A stretch of DNA of 64,000 nt from an uncultured Pelagibacteraceae bacterium (GTDB lineage Bacteria; Pseudomonadota; Alphaproteobacteria; Pelagibacterales; Pelagibacteraceae): NCBI GenBank assembly GCA_902578315.1, contig CACHCL010000004.1, forward strand, positions 31,001 to 95,000. Direction: 5' to 3'. Both the position numbers and the translations under genes were made by a program. The notes beneath the pieces were generated by a model. That model had not been told where the DNA came from. It did no database searches and worked only from the letters and a program-made list of their open reading frames with translations. Shown here in pieces: positions 9,434 to 19,924 of the stretch (its first letter is position 1; each line of letters opens with the position of its first letter).

Positions 9434-10501
9434 ATGAGTGATTTGGATAAAATAAATTCTATTTTCAATGCTAAAATTGACTCTGTTAAAACAAAGGAAG
9501 ATTTACAAAATTTAAAAACTGAGTTTTTTGGAAAAAACGGACAAATTACACAGCAATTTAAAACACTTGGCACGCTGGAACCTGAAAAGAGAAAAGATTT
9601 TGCTTCAAATTTAAATAAAATTAAAGATGATTTATCTAATCAAATTGAACAGAAAAGTTTTGAAATAGAGAATGCAGAAATTAGCGATAAATTAAAAAAT
9701 GAAAAAATTGATGTAACTTTACCGATCCGACCATATCAACAAGGAAAAATACATCCAGTATCTCAAGTCATAGATGAAATTTCTTCTATTTTTTCTGAAG
9801 TCGGTTTTACTGTTGCAGAAGGTCCAGATGTTGAAACTGAGTATAATAATTTTACGGCATTAAATACACCCGAGGATCATCCAGCTAGGGATATGCATGA
9901 CACATTTTACTTGGAAAAAAATAAAAAACTTCTTTTAAGAACACATACTTCTCCAGTACAAATTAGAGAAATGCTTGGTGGAAAAGCACCATTTAAAATA
10001 ATTATTCCAGGTAGAACTTATAGATGTGATAGTGATCAAACTCATGCTCCAATGTTTCATCAATTAGAAGGTCTTCACATTGATAAAAATATTACCATGG
10101 GTCATCTTAAGGGGTGTTTAGATTATTTTATTAAAGAATTCTTTGAAGTCAAAAATGTTAAAATGAGATTCAGACCTAGTCATTTCCCTTTCACCGAACC
10201 ATCTGCCGAAGTAGACATTGGATATAGAATTGAGAATGAAAAAATTATAATTGGTGAAGGCAATAAATGGTTAGAAATATTGGGCTGCGGAATGGTTCAT
10301 CCTAATGTTCTAAAAAATGCAAAAGTTGATCCAAAAAAGTATCAAGGATTTGCATTCGGGATGGGTATTGATCGTCTAGCCATGTTAAAATATGGAATTA
10401 CCGATTTAAGAGCCTTTTTTGAAACAGATTATAGATGGTTAAGTCATTTTGGTTTTGACCCTTTAGATGTGCCAACAAACTATAGAGGATTAAGCAAATG
10501 A
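9434..10501 (+). CDS. pheS: phenylalanyl-tRNA synthetase alpha subunit
   Basis: Alpha subunit of the (alpha-beta)2 class II enzyme charging tRNA-Phe, 355 residues. An N-terminal coiled coil (about 1-90) binds tRNA; the catalytic core has motif 2 ([14 protein letters not shown]) and motif 3 ([14 protein letters not shown]). The last four bases overlap the pheT start (ATGA), favouring equimolar synthesis. The 49-base gap upstream has no leader peptide rich in Phe codons, so pheL-type attenuation is not apparent. Its substrate tRNA-Phe(GAA) is encoded at 50859. Confidence 0.98.
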   Translation: MSDLDKINSIFNAKIDSVKTKEDLQNLKTEFFGKNGQITQQFKTLGTLEPEKRKDFASNLNKIKDDLSNQIEQKSFEIENAEISDKLKNEKIDVTLPIRPYQQGKIHPVSQVIDEISSIFSEVGFTVAEGPDVETEYNNFTALNTPEDHPARDMHDTFYLEKNKKLLLRTHTSPVQIREMLGGKAPFKIIIPGRTYRCDSDQTHAPMFHQLEGLHIDKNITMGHLKGCLDYFIKEFFEVKNVKMRFRPSHFPFTEPSAEVDIGYRIENEKIIIGEGNKWLEILGCGMVHPNVLKNAKVDPKKYQGFAFGMGIDRLAMLKYGITDLRAFFETDYRWLSHFGFDPLDVPTNYRGLSK

Positions 10502-12900
10502 TTATTACACTTGCATGGTTAAAAGAGCATTTAAAGACTAATGCAAACGAAAACGAAATTATAAATAAACTCACAAATATCGGCTTAGAGGTTGAAAGTG
10601 TAAAAGAAAACTCTGGAGAACTAAGTGAATTCAAAATAGCTAAAATTATCAAAGCAGAGAAACATCCAAACGCAGATAAATTGAAAGTGTGCGATGTAAA
10701 CATCGGCAGAAAACAAACTTTAAAAGTTGTATGTGGAGCACCTAATGCAAGAGATGGACTTATAACAATTTATGCTCCGCCAGGGGCTATAATACCTAAA
10801 ACAAAGTTTAAATTAAAAATTGCCAAAATAAGAGGAGTCGAGTCTCGAGGCATGTTGTGTTCTGAGAGTGAGCTGAATATATCTGATGAGAGTGACGGAA
10901 TAATAGAATTAAATGCTAAGGAAAAAGACATAGGAAAAAATTATTTTAACAATAAGTCAGAAAAAGCAATCGATATTGCAATTACACCAAATAGGCCAGA
11001 CTGCTTAGGTATTAGAGGTATTGCCAGAGATCTATCTTCTACTGGAATAGGAAAATTAATATCTTCAAAAAGAAAAAAGATAAAACAAAGCTTTAAGCAT
11101 CAAGTTAAGATTTCAATAACTAAAGATAAGCAACAAGGGTGCCTCACATTTGGAAGTTGTTATATTAAAAATATAGTTAATAAAGAGAGTCCAGATTGGT
11201 TAAAAAACAAACTTCATGTTCTTGGCTTGAAACCAATCTCTGCTGTTGTCGATATAACTAATTATGTAATGTTTGATTTGAACCGTCCATTGCATGCTTA
11301 TGATGCAGATAAAATTGATAGAGAAATAATTGTAAGAGACTCAAAAGAAGGTGAAGAATTTGAAGCACTGGATAATAAGAAATATAAACTTAAAAAAGGC
11401 ATGTGTGTTATCACTGATAAGTCTAGTATTCTAGGCCTTGGTGGAATTATTGGGGGAACAAAAACTTCGACGGAATTCGAGACCAAAAATATTTTACTTG
11501 AATCTGCTTATTTTCTACCATCTTCCATTAGAAAAACTTCTAGAGAACTATCAATTAACACTGATGCAAAATATAGATTTGAAAGGGGCATCGACCCTAA
11601 CTCTGTATCAGAGGGCTTACAAGTCGCTACTGATTTGATCTTGAAGATATGTGGAGGAGAAGCTAGCAAATTTACGATTACTGGAAAAAATTCCCAAAAA
11701 AGTAAAATTATAAATTTTGATATTGATAATTTTGAAAATTTAATTGGTATACCAATATCTCTCAATGAGGCACAAAAAATTCTGATTTCATTAGGTTTCA
11801 TTTGCAAAAAAGGAAAAAAAGATCTTAAAGTAGAAATTCCTTCATGGAGACCAGATATTAATCAAGATGTAGATATAATTGAGGAGCTTATTAGAATTAA
11901 AGGTTTCAAAAATATAAAACTAATCACTCCTGAGAGAATTAGAGAAAGCGAAACTTTAAATTTTAAACAAAAACTATTTCATTTATCACAAAGATCTCTT
12001 GCGTCAAAAGGATTTCTTGAGTCAGTTACCTGGTCATTTACAGACTCAAAAATTGATAGTCAATTTTCAAAAGGTGAAAAGGAAATTGCAATTTTGAATC
12101 CTATTTCTTCGGACCTTAACGTTTTGAGAAGATCAATCTTTTCTAATCTTTCACTTTACTTAAAAAAAAACCAAGATAGAGGTTATGAAGATGTATCTTT
12201 ATTTGAAATTGGGCCAGTATTTTTTGGAAAAAATCCTGGAGAACAACAAATTGTAGTTGGCGCTTTAAAGTCAGGGAAAGTTAATAGAAAAAGCTGGATT
12301 GAAAAGGAGAGAAATGTAGATGTGTTTGATATAAAAAGCGACTTAGTCAAAACTTTAATTGAACTTGGATTATCTGAGAAAGATCTTTTTATAAGTGATA
12401 ATACAAAACAATGTTATCATCCTGGAAGATCTGGCTCTATAAATCTAAAATCAGAAAAAGGACCTCACCTCGCTTACTTTGGAGAATTACATCCTGCCAT
12501 TGTAAAAAAATTAGATTTTAAAGAACCGAATATTTATGGATTAGAAATATTTTTAAAGAACATACCTGAACCTAATAAAAAGATAAGACAATTAAAAAAA
12601 AGTTTTCAACCTTCAGATTTTCAAAAATCTCAAAGAGATTTTGCTTTTGTAATTGATAAAATTTTTAAGATAGGGCTATTAGAAAGGATTATCAAAGAAA
12701 TAGATGAGTCACTTATTCAAGAAGTAATAACTTTCGATGTTTATGAGGGAGAAAATATTCCTAAAGGTAAAAAATCAGTTGCAATTAATGTTACTTTACA
12801 GTCACCAAGTCAAACCTTGAGTGAAAAAGATATCGATCAGATTAGTAAAAAAATTATTGATGTAGTAAAAGAGAAAACAGGCGCTACAATTAGGTCTTAA
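10498..12900 (+). CDS. pheT: phenylalanyl-tRNA synthetase beta subunit
   Basis: Beta subunit, 800 residues, normal length. Order of domains: EMAP/OB-type tRNA-binding domain (about 40-150, with [10 protein letters not shown]), B3/4 editing domain, B5 domain, a catalytic-like core and the C-terminal ferredoxin-fold anticodon-binding domain (ending near GATIRS). It edits mischarged Tyr-tRNA-Phe and contacts the anticodon. It overlaps pheS by four bases and lepA by one base (TAATG), so the block pheS-pheT-lepA is tightly coupled. Confidence 0.98.
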   Translation: MIITLAWLKEHLKTNANENEIINKLTNIGLEVESVKENSGELSEFKIAKIIKAEKHPNADKLKVCDVNIGRKQTLKVVCGAPNARDGLITIYAPPGAIIPKTKFKLKIAKIRGVESRGMLCSESELNISDESDGIIELNAKEKDIGKNYFNNKSEKAIDIAITPNRPDCLGIRGIARDLSSTGIGKLISSKRKKIKQSFKHQVKISITKDKQQGCLTFGSCYIKNIVNKESPDWLKNKLHVLGLKPISAVVDITNYVMFDLNRPLHAYDADKIDREIIVRDSKEGEEFEALDNKKYKLKKGMCVITDKSSILGLGGIIGGTKTSTEFETKNILLESAYFLPSSIRKTSRELSINTDAKYRFERGIDPNSVSEGLQVATDLILKICGGEASKFTITGKNSQKSKIINFDIDNFENLIGIPISLNEAQKILISLGFICKKGKKDLKVEIPSWRPDINQDVDIIEELIRIKGFKNIKLITPERIRESETLNFKQKLFHLSQRSLASKGFLESVTWSFTDSKIDSQFSKGEKEIAILNPISSDLNVLRRSIFSNLSLYLKKNQDRGYEDVSLFEIGPVFFGKNPGEQQIVVGALKSGKVNRKSWIEKERNVDVFDIKSDLVKTLIELGLSEKDLFISDNTKQCYHPGRSGSINLKSEKGPHLAYFGELHPAIVKKLDFKEPNIYGLEIFLKNIPEPNKKIRQLKKSFQPSDFQKSQRDFAFVIDKIFKIGLLERIIKEIDESLIQEVITFDVYEGENIPKGKKSVAINVTLQSPSQTLSEKDIDQISKKIIDVVKEKTGATIRS

Positions 12901-14708
12901 TGTCAGATATTAAAAGAATACGTAATTTTTCTATAATTGCGCATATTGATCATGGTAAGTCCACTATCGCTGATAGGATTATTCATAAATGCGGTGGCTT
13001 AACAGATCGTGAAATGAAACAACAAGTCCTAGACTCTATGGATATAGAAAGAGAACGGGGAATAACAATTAAAGCTCAAACGGTAAAATTAAATTACAAA
13101 GCAAAAGATGGTCAAAATTATAAATTAAACATTATTGATACCCCAGGACACGTAGACTTCGGTTATGAAGTGAGTAGATCTTTATCCGCTTGTGAAGGTT
13201 CATTATTAATTGTAGATAGCACTCAGGGTGTTGAGGCTCAAACTTTAGCAAATGTATATCAGGCATTAGAAATTAATCATGAGGTAATACCTGTCTTAAA
13301 TAAGATAGATTTACCAGCATCAGATGTAGAAAAAACAAAAAAAGAAATCGAAGACGTAGTTGGTATCGAGACAACTAATGCAATTCCTTGTTCAGGTAAA
13401 ACTGGTGAGGGTATAGACGATATTTTAGAAGCCATCATAAGCAAGTTACCTGCTCCAAAAGGCATAGCAAACGAAAAACTAAAATGTTTGTTGGTAGATA
13501 GTTGGTACGATAGCTATTTAGGTGTGGTTATTCTAGTTCGTGTAATCAATGGTAAATTAAAAAAAGATATGAAGATTAAGTTGATGTCAAATGATCAAGA
13601 ACACTTAATTGAAAAAGTAGGAGTTTTTACACCTAAACCAACTGATATTGAAGAGTTAAACTCAGGTGAAATTGGCTTTATAATTACTGGAATTAAATCT
13701 CTATCTGAGACAAAGGTTGGTGACACAATATGTGATGCAAATGACTCAATCAGTGAACCTTTACCAGGATTTAAACCAAGTAAACCAGTAGTGTTTTGTG
13801 GTTTGTTTCCAGTAGATAGTTCAGAGTACCAAAAATTAAAAGACGGTTTAGCTAAGCTTAGATTAAATGATGCAAGTTTTTCTTATGAGCCAGAATCCTC
13901 AAGCGCCTTGGGCCTTGGATTTAGATGTGGGTTCCTCGGACTGTTACATCTTGAAATAATAACAGAAAGATTAGAGAGAGAATTTGACGTAAATCTTATT
14001 ACAACAACTCCTGGAGTAATTTATAAAGTCCATACAACCAAACAGAAAATTCTAGACCTCCAAAATCCATCAAATATGCCTGATCCATCACAAATAGAAA
14101 AAATTGAGGAGCCTTGGATAAAATCGACAATTATAACTCCTGATGAGTACTTGGGTTCAATTTTTAAGATTTGCCAAGACAAAAGAGGAATTCAAACTAA
14201 TTTATCTTACTCTGGAAATAGAGCAGTATTATCTTATGATTTGCCACTCAACGAGGTGGTTTTTGATTTTAATGATAGATTGAAATCAGTATCAAGTGGT
14301 TATGCAAGTTTTGATTATGAAATTTCTAATTACAGAGAAGGCGATCTTGTTAAATTAGGAATTTTAGTTAATTCAGAGCCTGTCGATGCTTTGGCAATGA
14401 TAATTCATAAAGATTTCGCCCAAAAAACTGGAAGACAGGTCTGTGAAAAATTAAAAGATCTCATTCCAAGACACAACTTTATGATTCCAGTACAAGCTGC
14501 TATCGGTGGGAAAATTGTAGCTCGAGAGTCAATAAAAGGTTTTAAAAAGGACGTTTTAACAAAAATTCATGGCGGAGGAGCCACTGATCGAAAAAGAAAA
14601 CTCTTAGAAAAACAAAAAAAAGGGAAAGCTAGATCCAAACAATTCGGTAAAGTCGAAATACCTCAAGAAGCCTTTATAGGCGTATTAAAAATAAATAAAG
14701 AAACATAA
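12900..14708 (+). CDS. lepA: elongation factor 4 (LepA) GTPase
   Basis: Ribosome-associated translational GTPase, 602 residues. All G motifs are present near the N-terminus: AHIDHGKST (G1), RGIT (G2), DTPGH (G3), NKID (G4). Domain II, the EF-G-like domains III and V ([16 protein letters not shown]) and the LepA-specific C-terminal domain ([16 protein letters not shown]) follow. Involved in ribosome back-translocation or 30S biogenesis. One-base overlaps join it to pheT upstream and to a glycosyltransferase downstream; the second junction ties a glycan gene to the translation operon. Confidence 0.98.
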   Translation: MSDIKRIRNFSIIAHIDHGKSTIADRIIHKCGGLTDREMKQQVLDSMDIERERGITIKAQTVKLNYKAKDGQNYKLNIIDTPGHVDFGYEVSRSLSACEGSLLIVDSTQGVEAQTLANVYQALEINHEVIPVLNKIDLPASDVEKTKKEIEDVVGIETTNAIPCSGKTGEGIDDILEAIISKLPAPKGIANEKLKCLLVDSWYDSYLGVVILVRVINGKLKKDMKIKLMSNDQEHLIEKVGVFTPKPTDIEELNSGEIGFIITGIKSLSETKVGDTICDANDSISEPLPGFKPSKPVVFCGLFPVDSSEYQKLKDGLAKLRLNDASFSYEPESSSALGLGFRCGFLGLLHLEIITERLEREFDVNLITTTPGVIYKVHTTKQKILDLQNPSNMPDPSQIEKIEEPWIKSTIITPDEYLGSIFKICQDKRGIQTNLSYSGNRAVLSYDLPLNEVVFDFNDRLKSVSSGYASFDYEISNYREGDLVKLGILVNSEPVDALAMIIHKDFAQKTGRQVCEKLKDLIPRHNFMIPVQAAIGGKIVARESIKGFKKDVLTKIHGGGATDRKRKLLEKQKKGKARSKQFGKVEIPQEAFIGVLKINKET

Positions 14709-15727
14709 TGAAAAAAAAATTATTTATATTTTCTAATGAAAGTATATTTTCTCAAGGTGACAAATTTTTTTGTGACAATATTGATTTGAAGTCAACTCCC
14801 GAGGGGCTTAATAAAAAATTTGAAGTTAATTTACTAGGCAGGAAATCAAAAAAAATTAGAGCACACGAAATAAAAATAAAAAAAATCAAAATTTTCTCAA
14901 ATATTTTTTCTTATTTTTCAGAAGTATACAGATCTACTAAAATTAAAGATGTAAAGTACTTAATAATATCAATATCACCTTATACCTTTTTTACTTGCTT
15001 AATTCTAAGATTATTTGGAAAAAAACCAATTGTATACCTTAGAAGTGATGGATATGGAGAGTATCAAGCAATCTTCGGAAATACAGGTAAATTAATTTAT
15101 CATCTCATGTTTAATTTTATTTCACTGATTTCAACTTTTATAAGTTGTAAAAAATATATATTAAAAGGAAAAACCGGAAGTATAGTAAATCCCTCTCAAC
15201 TAGACTCTATTTGGTTTAAGAAAGCTAAAAATTTAGAAATTAAAAATTTTAAACTACTGTATGTTGGTAGAATAAGATTAGAAAAAGGTATTTTTTCTTT
15301 AATTAATTTAATAAAGAACAGAAAAAATATTTCTCTTACTATAGTTGGAGCTGAAAGACAAACTTCATATAAAATAAATCAAAGCAATGTTAAAATAAAA
15401 TTTACTGAGAGTAACAAACTTAAACTGATTAAATATTATGATGAACATAATATATTTGTTTTACCGTCATACACCGAAGGACATCCAATGGCTTTACTTG
15501 AAGCTCTAGCTAGACGAAGGCCTGTAATTATTTTTGATGAAATAAACCATGTAGCAGGAAATAAAAAAGGAATTTTCATAGCAAAAAGAAATTTTCTAGA
15601 TTTTTTTAGCAAACTTAATCACATTAAAAAGAATTATAAAAAAATTCAAAAAGAAATGAAAAAAAATAAGTTACCAACCAATAAAGAATTTATTGAAGAA
15701 TTCAACAAAGCTATGGATGTAACTTAA
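14708..15727 (+). CDS. glycosyltransferase, GT4-like
   Basis: A 339-residue GT-B-type transferase. The C-terminal half has LLYVGRIRLEKG near residue 180 and PSYTEGHPMALLEALA near 255, a GT4 donor-site signature. The N-terminal half is hydrophobic (LIISISPYTFFTCLILRLF) and probably peripheral on the membrane. It begins on the last base of the lepA stop. It heads a three-gene set (GT, polytopic membrane protein, GT2) with tiny gaps, likely for a cell-surface polysaccharide or lipid-linked sugar. Sugar and acceptor unknown. Confidence 0.8.
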   Translation: MKKKLFIFSNESIFSQGDKFFCDNIDLKSTPEGLNKKFEVNLLGRKSKKIRAHEIKIKKIKIFSNIFSYFSEVYRSTKIKDVKYLIISISPYTFFTCLILRLFGKKPIVYLRSDGYGEYQAIFGNTGKLIYHLMFNFISLISTFISCKKYILKGKTGSIVNPSQLDSIWFKKAKNLEIKNFKLLYVGRIRLEKGIFSLINLIKNRKNISLTIVGAERQTSYKINQSNVKIKFTESNKLKLIKYYDEHNIFVLPSYTEGHPMALLEALARRRPVIIFDEINHVAGNKKGIFIAKRNFLDFFSKLNHIKKNYKKIQKEMKKNKLPTNKEFIEEFNKAMDVT

Positions 15728-15728
15728 G

Positions 15729-17705
15729 ATGTTTTTGATTTTAATCTTTTTAACTATATTTTTTGGAAGACTTAATTCCTCATTGTTAGGGTACGAATTT
15801 TTAAATACAGACGAATTTGCAATAGGTGCGAAAGGAATAAGAATAATTAAAGATAATTTAAACTTTTATGAGTTTGATGGGGATACATCAGGGATCTTAA
15901 ATGTTTTATTTTTAATTTGGCCAGACTTTTTTGGATTTGATATTACTTATTTTTCAATTAGGTTAAGTGCAATCCTAATATTAAGTTTGATTTTACTTTA
16001 CGTTTTTAAATCTATTTCTTTATTTAACAACAATAAGAATTCCTTAATATTTTTATTACCAATATTACTATTTTTCTCTTTCACAAAAGATCCAGACTTT
16101 TTGCATTATACTAACGAGTTGGTAGCATGTTTGTTAATCACCTTTTCTATCTACCATTTTTTAAAAAATAAAAAAAAAGACTTCTTAAAAGAGAAAAATT
16201 TATTCAAAGATAGTCTTTTAATAAGTGTTCCAGCAGGAAGCGTGCTTTTTGCAAAAATGCAGTTTTATCCCTTAGCTGCTGTTTTTATAACTATCTTAAT
16301 AGTAAATGAATTCTTTAAGAAAAAAAATTTAAAAGTTTCACTTTTTTACATTTTTGGATTTATCTTTCCTTCATTTTTTATTTCAATTTACTATTTTTTT
16401 CATAACGAATTTTTAGATTTATTTTATAATGTTATTCATTATCCCTTGTCTGATTTGGTAGCAAGAAACCTTGATAGTGAAAAAATTATTGCTGATACAA
16501 ACAATTTAATTGCAATAACAAGTTCAAATAAAAAGGAGATTTTAATTAATCATCTACTTTATAATTCAGTCTTTCATTATTTTTATTTATATTTTTTAAT
16601 TTTCGTAACAACTTTATTCTTTTTTAAAAAAAAAAATATTTTGAATTTAATTAGTTTTGAACTTCTTACGATATCATTACTAATACTTTTTAGTTTAATA
16701 ATTTCTATTTCAACTGGGTCGGTCCACAGACATTATTTGATAATCACAATGCCATTACTCCCTATCTTCATAGCAATTTTTTTTAGAGATTTAAAATTAA
16801 CTAAACCTTTAATTAAAAATCAAATAAAGTTTCCAATAATCATATTTCTAACTTTTTTTTCAATTTCTCTAATGTTTGAAAATAAAAAATTTTATAGCAA
16901 CAAATTTGTTCATACTAAAGCTGATCTAAACGAATTTAAGTTTTTTAGTCCAAGTATATTTCAGCACTTTAAATTACACAGAGATTCGAAAATTATAATT
17001 TGGGGTTGGAAACCAGAATTTTATTTATTAAGTAATCTTTCTCCCGCAACAAGAGAAACTATTAATCAAAAACAAATAGATTTCAAATCTAATAGAGAAT
17101 ATTTTAGGAAAAGATTTTTAAAAGATTTTAAAAATAATGAGCCAAATTTAGTAATAGACTATGTCAAACCAAGAAGTCATATGTTCACAAATGAAAAAAA
17201 TAATATTAAAAGTTTTCCAGAATTATACAAAAATATCTTAAAAAATTATATCAAATTAAAAAATAATGATCTCAATTGTCCCGAGATTTATTTGGAAAAA
17301 AATTCTTTTAGATATTTTGATAGTAGATTAGTAAAATATTACTTTGATAAAAAAATGCCTGAGTTCAACAGGATAAATGATCTTCAAATTGATGAAGATC
17401 TTTGTGATACTTCAGTAATGTTTAATAATAAACATTCTAACAAATTAGGCCTTAAAATAAAAAATGAAAATTTAAAAGAAATTTTAGTTTTAGCATCAAA
17501 AAAAAATAGAGTTGAAATAAATTTAGATTTGAAAATTTTTTACAAAGATGGGAAAGTAGAGGGAAAAACTACAAAATTAAATAAGTATCCTTTTTGGAGC
17601 AAAATTAATCTCAATGATAATAAGAAGATATCTAAATTAGAATTTGATATAAGTAGATTAAAAAGAAGCTCATTAGGCATAGCTGAAATAATAATATTTA
17701 GATAA
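15729..17705 (+). CDS. polytopic membrane protein, probable GT-C glycosyltransferase
   Basis: A 658-residue protein: about 8-10 hydrophobic segments in the first 380 residues and a soluble, lysine-rich C-terminal domain of some 270 residues. The first extracytoplasmic loop carries NTDEFAIGAKG, resembling the acidic DE motif of GT-C enzymes (ArnT/PMT type), and SVHRHYL occurs in the last membrane region. These features and flanking glycosyltransferases suggest transfer of a lipid-linked sugar in the periplasm. The assignment is by architecture, not by strong motif identity. It starts one base after the preceding stop. Confidence 0.65.
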   Translation: MFLILIFLTIFFGRLNSSLLGYEFLNTDEFAIGAKGIRIIKDNLNFYEFDGDTSGILNVLFLIWPDFFGFDITYFSIRLSAILILSLILLYVFKSISLFNNNKNSLIFLLPILLFFSFTKDPDFLHYTNELVACLLITFSIYHFLKNKKKDFLKEKNLFKDSLLISVPAGSVLFAKMQFYPLAAVFITILIVNEFFKKKNLKVSLFYIFGFIFPSFFISIYYFFHNEFLDLFYNVIHYPLSDLVARNLDSEKIIADTNNLIAITSSNKKEILINHLLYNSVFHYFYLYFLIFVTTLFFFKKKNILNLISFELLTISLLILFSLIISISTGSVHRHYLIITMPLLPIFIAIFFRDLKLTKPLIKNQIKFPIIIFLTFFSISLMFENKKFYSNKFVHTKADLNEFKFFSPSIFQHFKLHRDSKIIIWGWKPEFYLLSNLSPATRETINQKQIDFKSNREYFRKRFLKDFKNNEPNLVIDYVKPRSHMFTNEKNNIKSFPELYKNILKNYIKLKNNDLNCPEIYLEKNSFRYFDSRLVKYYFDKKMPEFNRINDLQIDEDLCDTSVMFNNKHSNKLGLKIKNENLKEILVLASKKNRVEINLDLKIFYKDGKVEGKTTKLNKYPFWSKINLNDNKKISKLEFDISRLKRSSLGIAEIIIFR

Positions 17706-17706
17706 A

Positions 17707-18984
17707 ATGGAAAATTTAAGTTTTTTAAGAAAAAAATGGGAAGATTATTTCCTTGAAATAATAAAAAAAAGAGTTTCGCAAGATAGCATAAACAAAGATG
17801 AGATGCTAATTATTAGCGATCAGAAAAAATTAGATCAAATTTTAAGTAGAGGACGTTTAGATAAAAAAATCAAATATGTAATAATTTCATTACCTCTCAA
17901 TAATTTTGAAAATTTAGTACACTTTTTTAAAAAAATCGATAAAGTTCTAGATGATGAAACTAAGATAATTATAAATTATTTTTCATCACTTTGGAGACCA
18001 ATTTTTTTTATATTATCAAAGTTGGGTATAACGAACTATTTTAGAAATGAGTGTTATTTTTCAAAAAATATTTTTGAAATTTTTCTTCAATCAACTAATT
18101 ATAAGATAAGTCACTATATAGACGAGCCTATTATACCTATTAAAATATTAGCCTTTTCAAAGATATTTTATATAATTTCAAATTTCTTACCTTTTCTTAA
18201 ATTTTTTAGTGTTACAAAAATCTGCTATTTACAAAAAAAAAATATTTCAATTGAGTATACAAAAAAAAAATCTTCAATAATAATTCCTTGTAAAGATGAA
18301 GAAAATAATATTAAGAAATTAGTTCAAGACTCTAAAATTTTAGAATTTCCATATGAATTGATATTTATCGACGATAAAAGTAGCGACAATACTTATAAAT
18401 TAATTGAAACTGAAATTAAAAATAATCCAGAGATAGAAATAAGATTAGTTTCTGGAGAAGGTTTGGGAAAATATAAAGCGGTAAAATTAGGTATAAGGAA
18501 AGCAACTGGTTACTATAGCATGATATTCGATGCTGACATAACAGTTGCAATGGAAGATTTAAACTTATTTTATAAAGCTATTTCTGAAGGCAGAGGAAAT
18601 TTAATTAATGGTAGCAGATTAATTTACAAGCCCTACGCTGGTGCTATGAGAAAATTGAATTATTTAGGAAATTTATTTTTTGCTTATCTAGTAACCTACA
18701 TAACAAATGTTAGAGTTACAGATACTTTGTGTGGGACTAAGTGTTTTAAAACTACTGAAATAGAAAAATTTGACGAATTTGAAAGAAAAAATAAAATATA
18801 TGATCTTTGGGGTGATTTTAATATTTTATTTGCCTCTTCTTACTTTGGTCTAAAAACGATTGACTTACCTATTAGATATAGAAAAAGAGAGGAAGGTAAA
18901 ACAAAAATGAACAAAAGATATTTCTTTTTCAAAAATATGCTTCTTACGTGTTTTAAAGCTTTTTTAAGATTCAAATGTTTTTGA
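17707..18984 (+). CDS. family 2 glycosyltransferase with degenerate methyltransferase-like N-terminus
   Basis: A 425-residue protein in two parts. Residues about 188-425 form a GT2 domain like dolichyl-phosphate mannosyltransferases: [11 protein letters not shown], the nucleotide-binding [10 protein letters not shown], and the DXD metal site FDAD near 274-277. Residues 1-180 resemble the second half of a class I SAM methyltransferase ([13 protein letters not shown], then a DETKIIINY strand), but no glycine-rich SAM motif precedes it. It probably builds a polyprenyl-phosphate sugar used by the adjacent GT-C-like protein. It ends seven bases before tRNA-Ser. Confidence 0.75.
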   Translation: MENLSFLRKKWEDYFLEIIKKRVSQDSINKDEMLIISDQKKLDQILSRGRLDKKIKYVIISLPLNNFENLVHFFKKIDKVLDDETKIIINYFSSLWRPIFFILSKLGITNYFRNECYFSKNIFEIFLQSTNYKISHYIDEPIIPIKILAFSKIFYIISNFLPFLKFFSVTKICYLQKKNISIEYTKKKSSIIIPCKDEENNIKKLVQDSKILEFPYELIFIDDKSSDNTYKLIETEIKNNPEIEIRLVSGEGLGKYKAVKLGIRKATGYYSMIFDADITVAMEDLNLFYKAISEGRGNLINGSRLIYKPYAGAMRKLNYLGNLFFAYLVTYITNVRVTDTLCGTKCFKTTEIEKFDEFERKNKIYDLWGDFNILFASSYFGLKTIDLPIRYRKREEGKTKMNKRYFFFKNMLLTCFKAFLRFKCF

Positions 18985-18991
18985 TCTTTTT

Positions 18992-19081
18992 GGAGAGATG
19001 GCCGAGTGGTTGAAGGCGCACGCTTGGAAAGCGTGTAAACGGGAAACCGTTTCGAGGGTTCGAATCCCTCTCTCTCCGCCA
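18992..19081 (+). tRNA. tRNA-Ser(GGA)
   Basis: Complete class II tRNA with encoded CCA. The acceptor stem GGAGAGA pairs with TCTCTCC, the anticodon stem CACGC/GCGTG holds loop TTGGAAA (anticodon GGA at 19026-19028), and the long variable arm is AAACGG-GAAA-CCGTTT. The T arm is GAGGG-TTCGAAT-CCCTC, fully canonical. It lies just downstream of a glycan cassette and before a terminator. Confidence 0.98.
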
Positions 19082-19145
19082 TCTTTTATCCACATACAAC
19101 TATAAAGAGTCTTATTAAATAAGCACGAATCATTTAGATTAGACT

Positions 19146-19185
19146 CAAGGGCAGTGGAGGGAGACTGAAGCTGCCTTTGCTTTTT
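19146..19185 (+). terminator. rho-independent terminator after tRNA-Ser
   Basis: A nine-pair stem CAAGGGCAG/CTGCCTTTG (one G-T pair) with a 16-base loop is followed by C and five T. It lies 64 bases after tRNA-Ser and its T-run covers the stop codon of the convergent NlpC/P60 gene. It probably ends the lepA-glycan-tRNA transcript. It is the only strong G+C-rich terminator seen in the window. Confidence 0.7.
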
Positions 19186-19924
19186 ATATCCTTTTAATTC
19201 CTATCACTTTTAATTTAGCAGTTTTTTCAATCCGCTTTATAGTTTGATCAATCCCCATAACAACCGTTTTCCTTAATGGGCCATAGGCATGAATAAGTTT
19301 TTTTTTAGAAATTACTAACGCTACATGACCTTTCCAATAAATAATATCGTTTTTTTTAATCTTTTTTAATTCTATATTTTTTTTGAAAAATTTAACCTGG
19401 TCTTTTGTATCTCTTGGACAAAATTTATTATTAAAATTTAAAAAAATTTGTATTAATGCTGAGCAATCTATTCCTCTAAACGATTTTCCGCCCCATTTAT
19501 ATTTTATATTTTTAAAAATAGATATTTTTCTAAAGGGATTTTTTTCTTTGTAAGTAATTGGTTTTACGTCATTTTTATTTATCCATCCATTTGAAAATTT
19601 TAAAAAATTTTTTTTAGTTTCTAATACTTTTATTTTTGAACCAAATGAAATTTCATTTATTTTAACTCTTTTATTTGAAAGCTTAAAAATTTTCGACCTT
19701 AATACGTTTACCTTATGAGTAGGTTTAGAAAATTTGGAAAATTTCCTGTTTTTGACAAAACCATAGTAACCATCTTCTTTGATCTTAATTTTCAACCAAT
19801 TTTTATCTTTTTTTGATATTGAAAATGTATCTCCGTAAATCATTTGTGTTACGATTTCAGATTTGGATGAAGGCTTTTTATAAAGATTTGTAAGTGTAAA
19901 ATTATTCGTAAAATATTTAGTCAT
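19184..19924 (-). CDS. SH3b-NlpC/P60 cysteine peptidase, cytosolic
   Basis: A 246-residue peptidase, probably cutting gamma-D-Glu-diaminopimelate bonds in muropeptides. Two N-terminal SH3b-like domains (about 8-62 and 68-120) precede an NlpC/P60 domain with Cys154 (GIDCSAL), His200 (KGHVALV) and His212 (LIHAYG). There is no signal peptide, as in Bacillus YkfC, a recycling enzyme of the same layout. The start overlaps the AmpG-like permease stop by eight bases, so the pair probably imports and trims cell-wall fragments. The recycling role is inference. Confidence 0.85.
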   Translation of the reverse strand: MTKYFTNNFTLTNLYKKPSSKSEIVTQMIYGDTFSISKKDKNWLKIKIKEDGYYGFVKNRKFSKFSKPTHKVNVLRSKIFKLSNKRVKINEISFGSKIKVLETKKNFLKFSNGWINKNDVKPITYKEKNPFRKISIFKNIKYKWGGKSFRGIDCSALIQIFLNFNNKFCPRDTKDQVKFFKKNIELKKIKKNDIIYWKGHVALVISKKKLIHAYGPLRKTVVMGIDQTIKRIEKTAKLKVIGIKRI

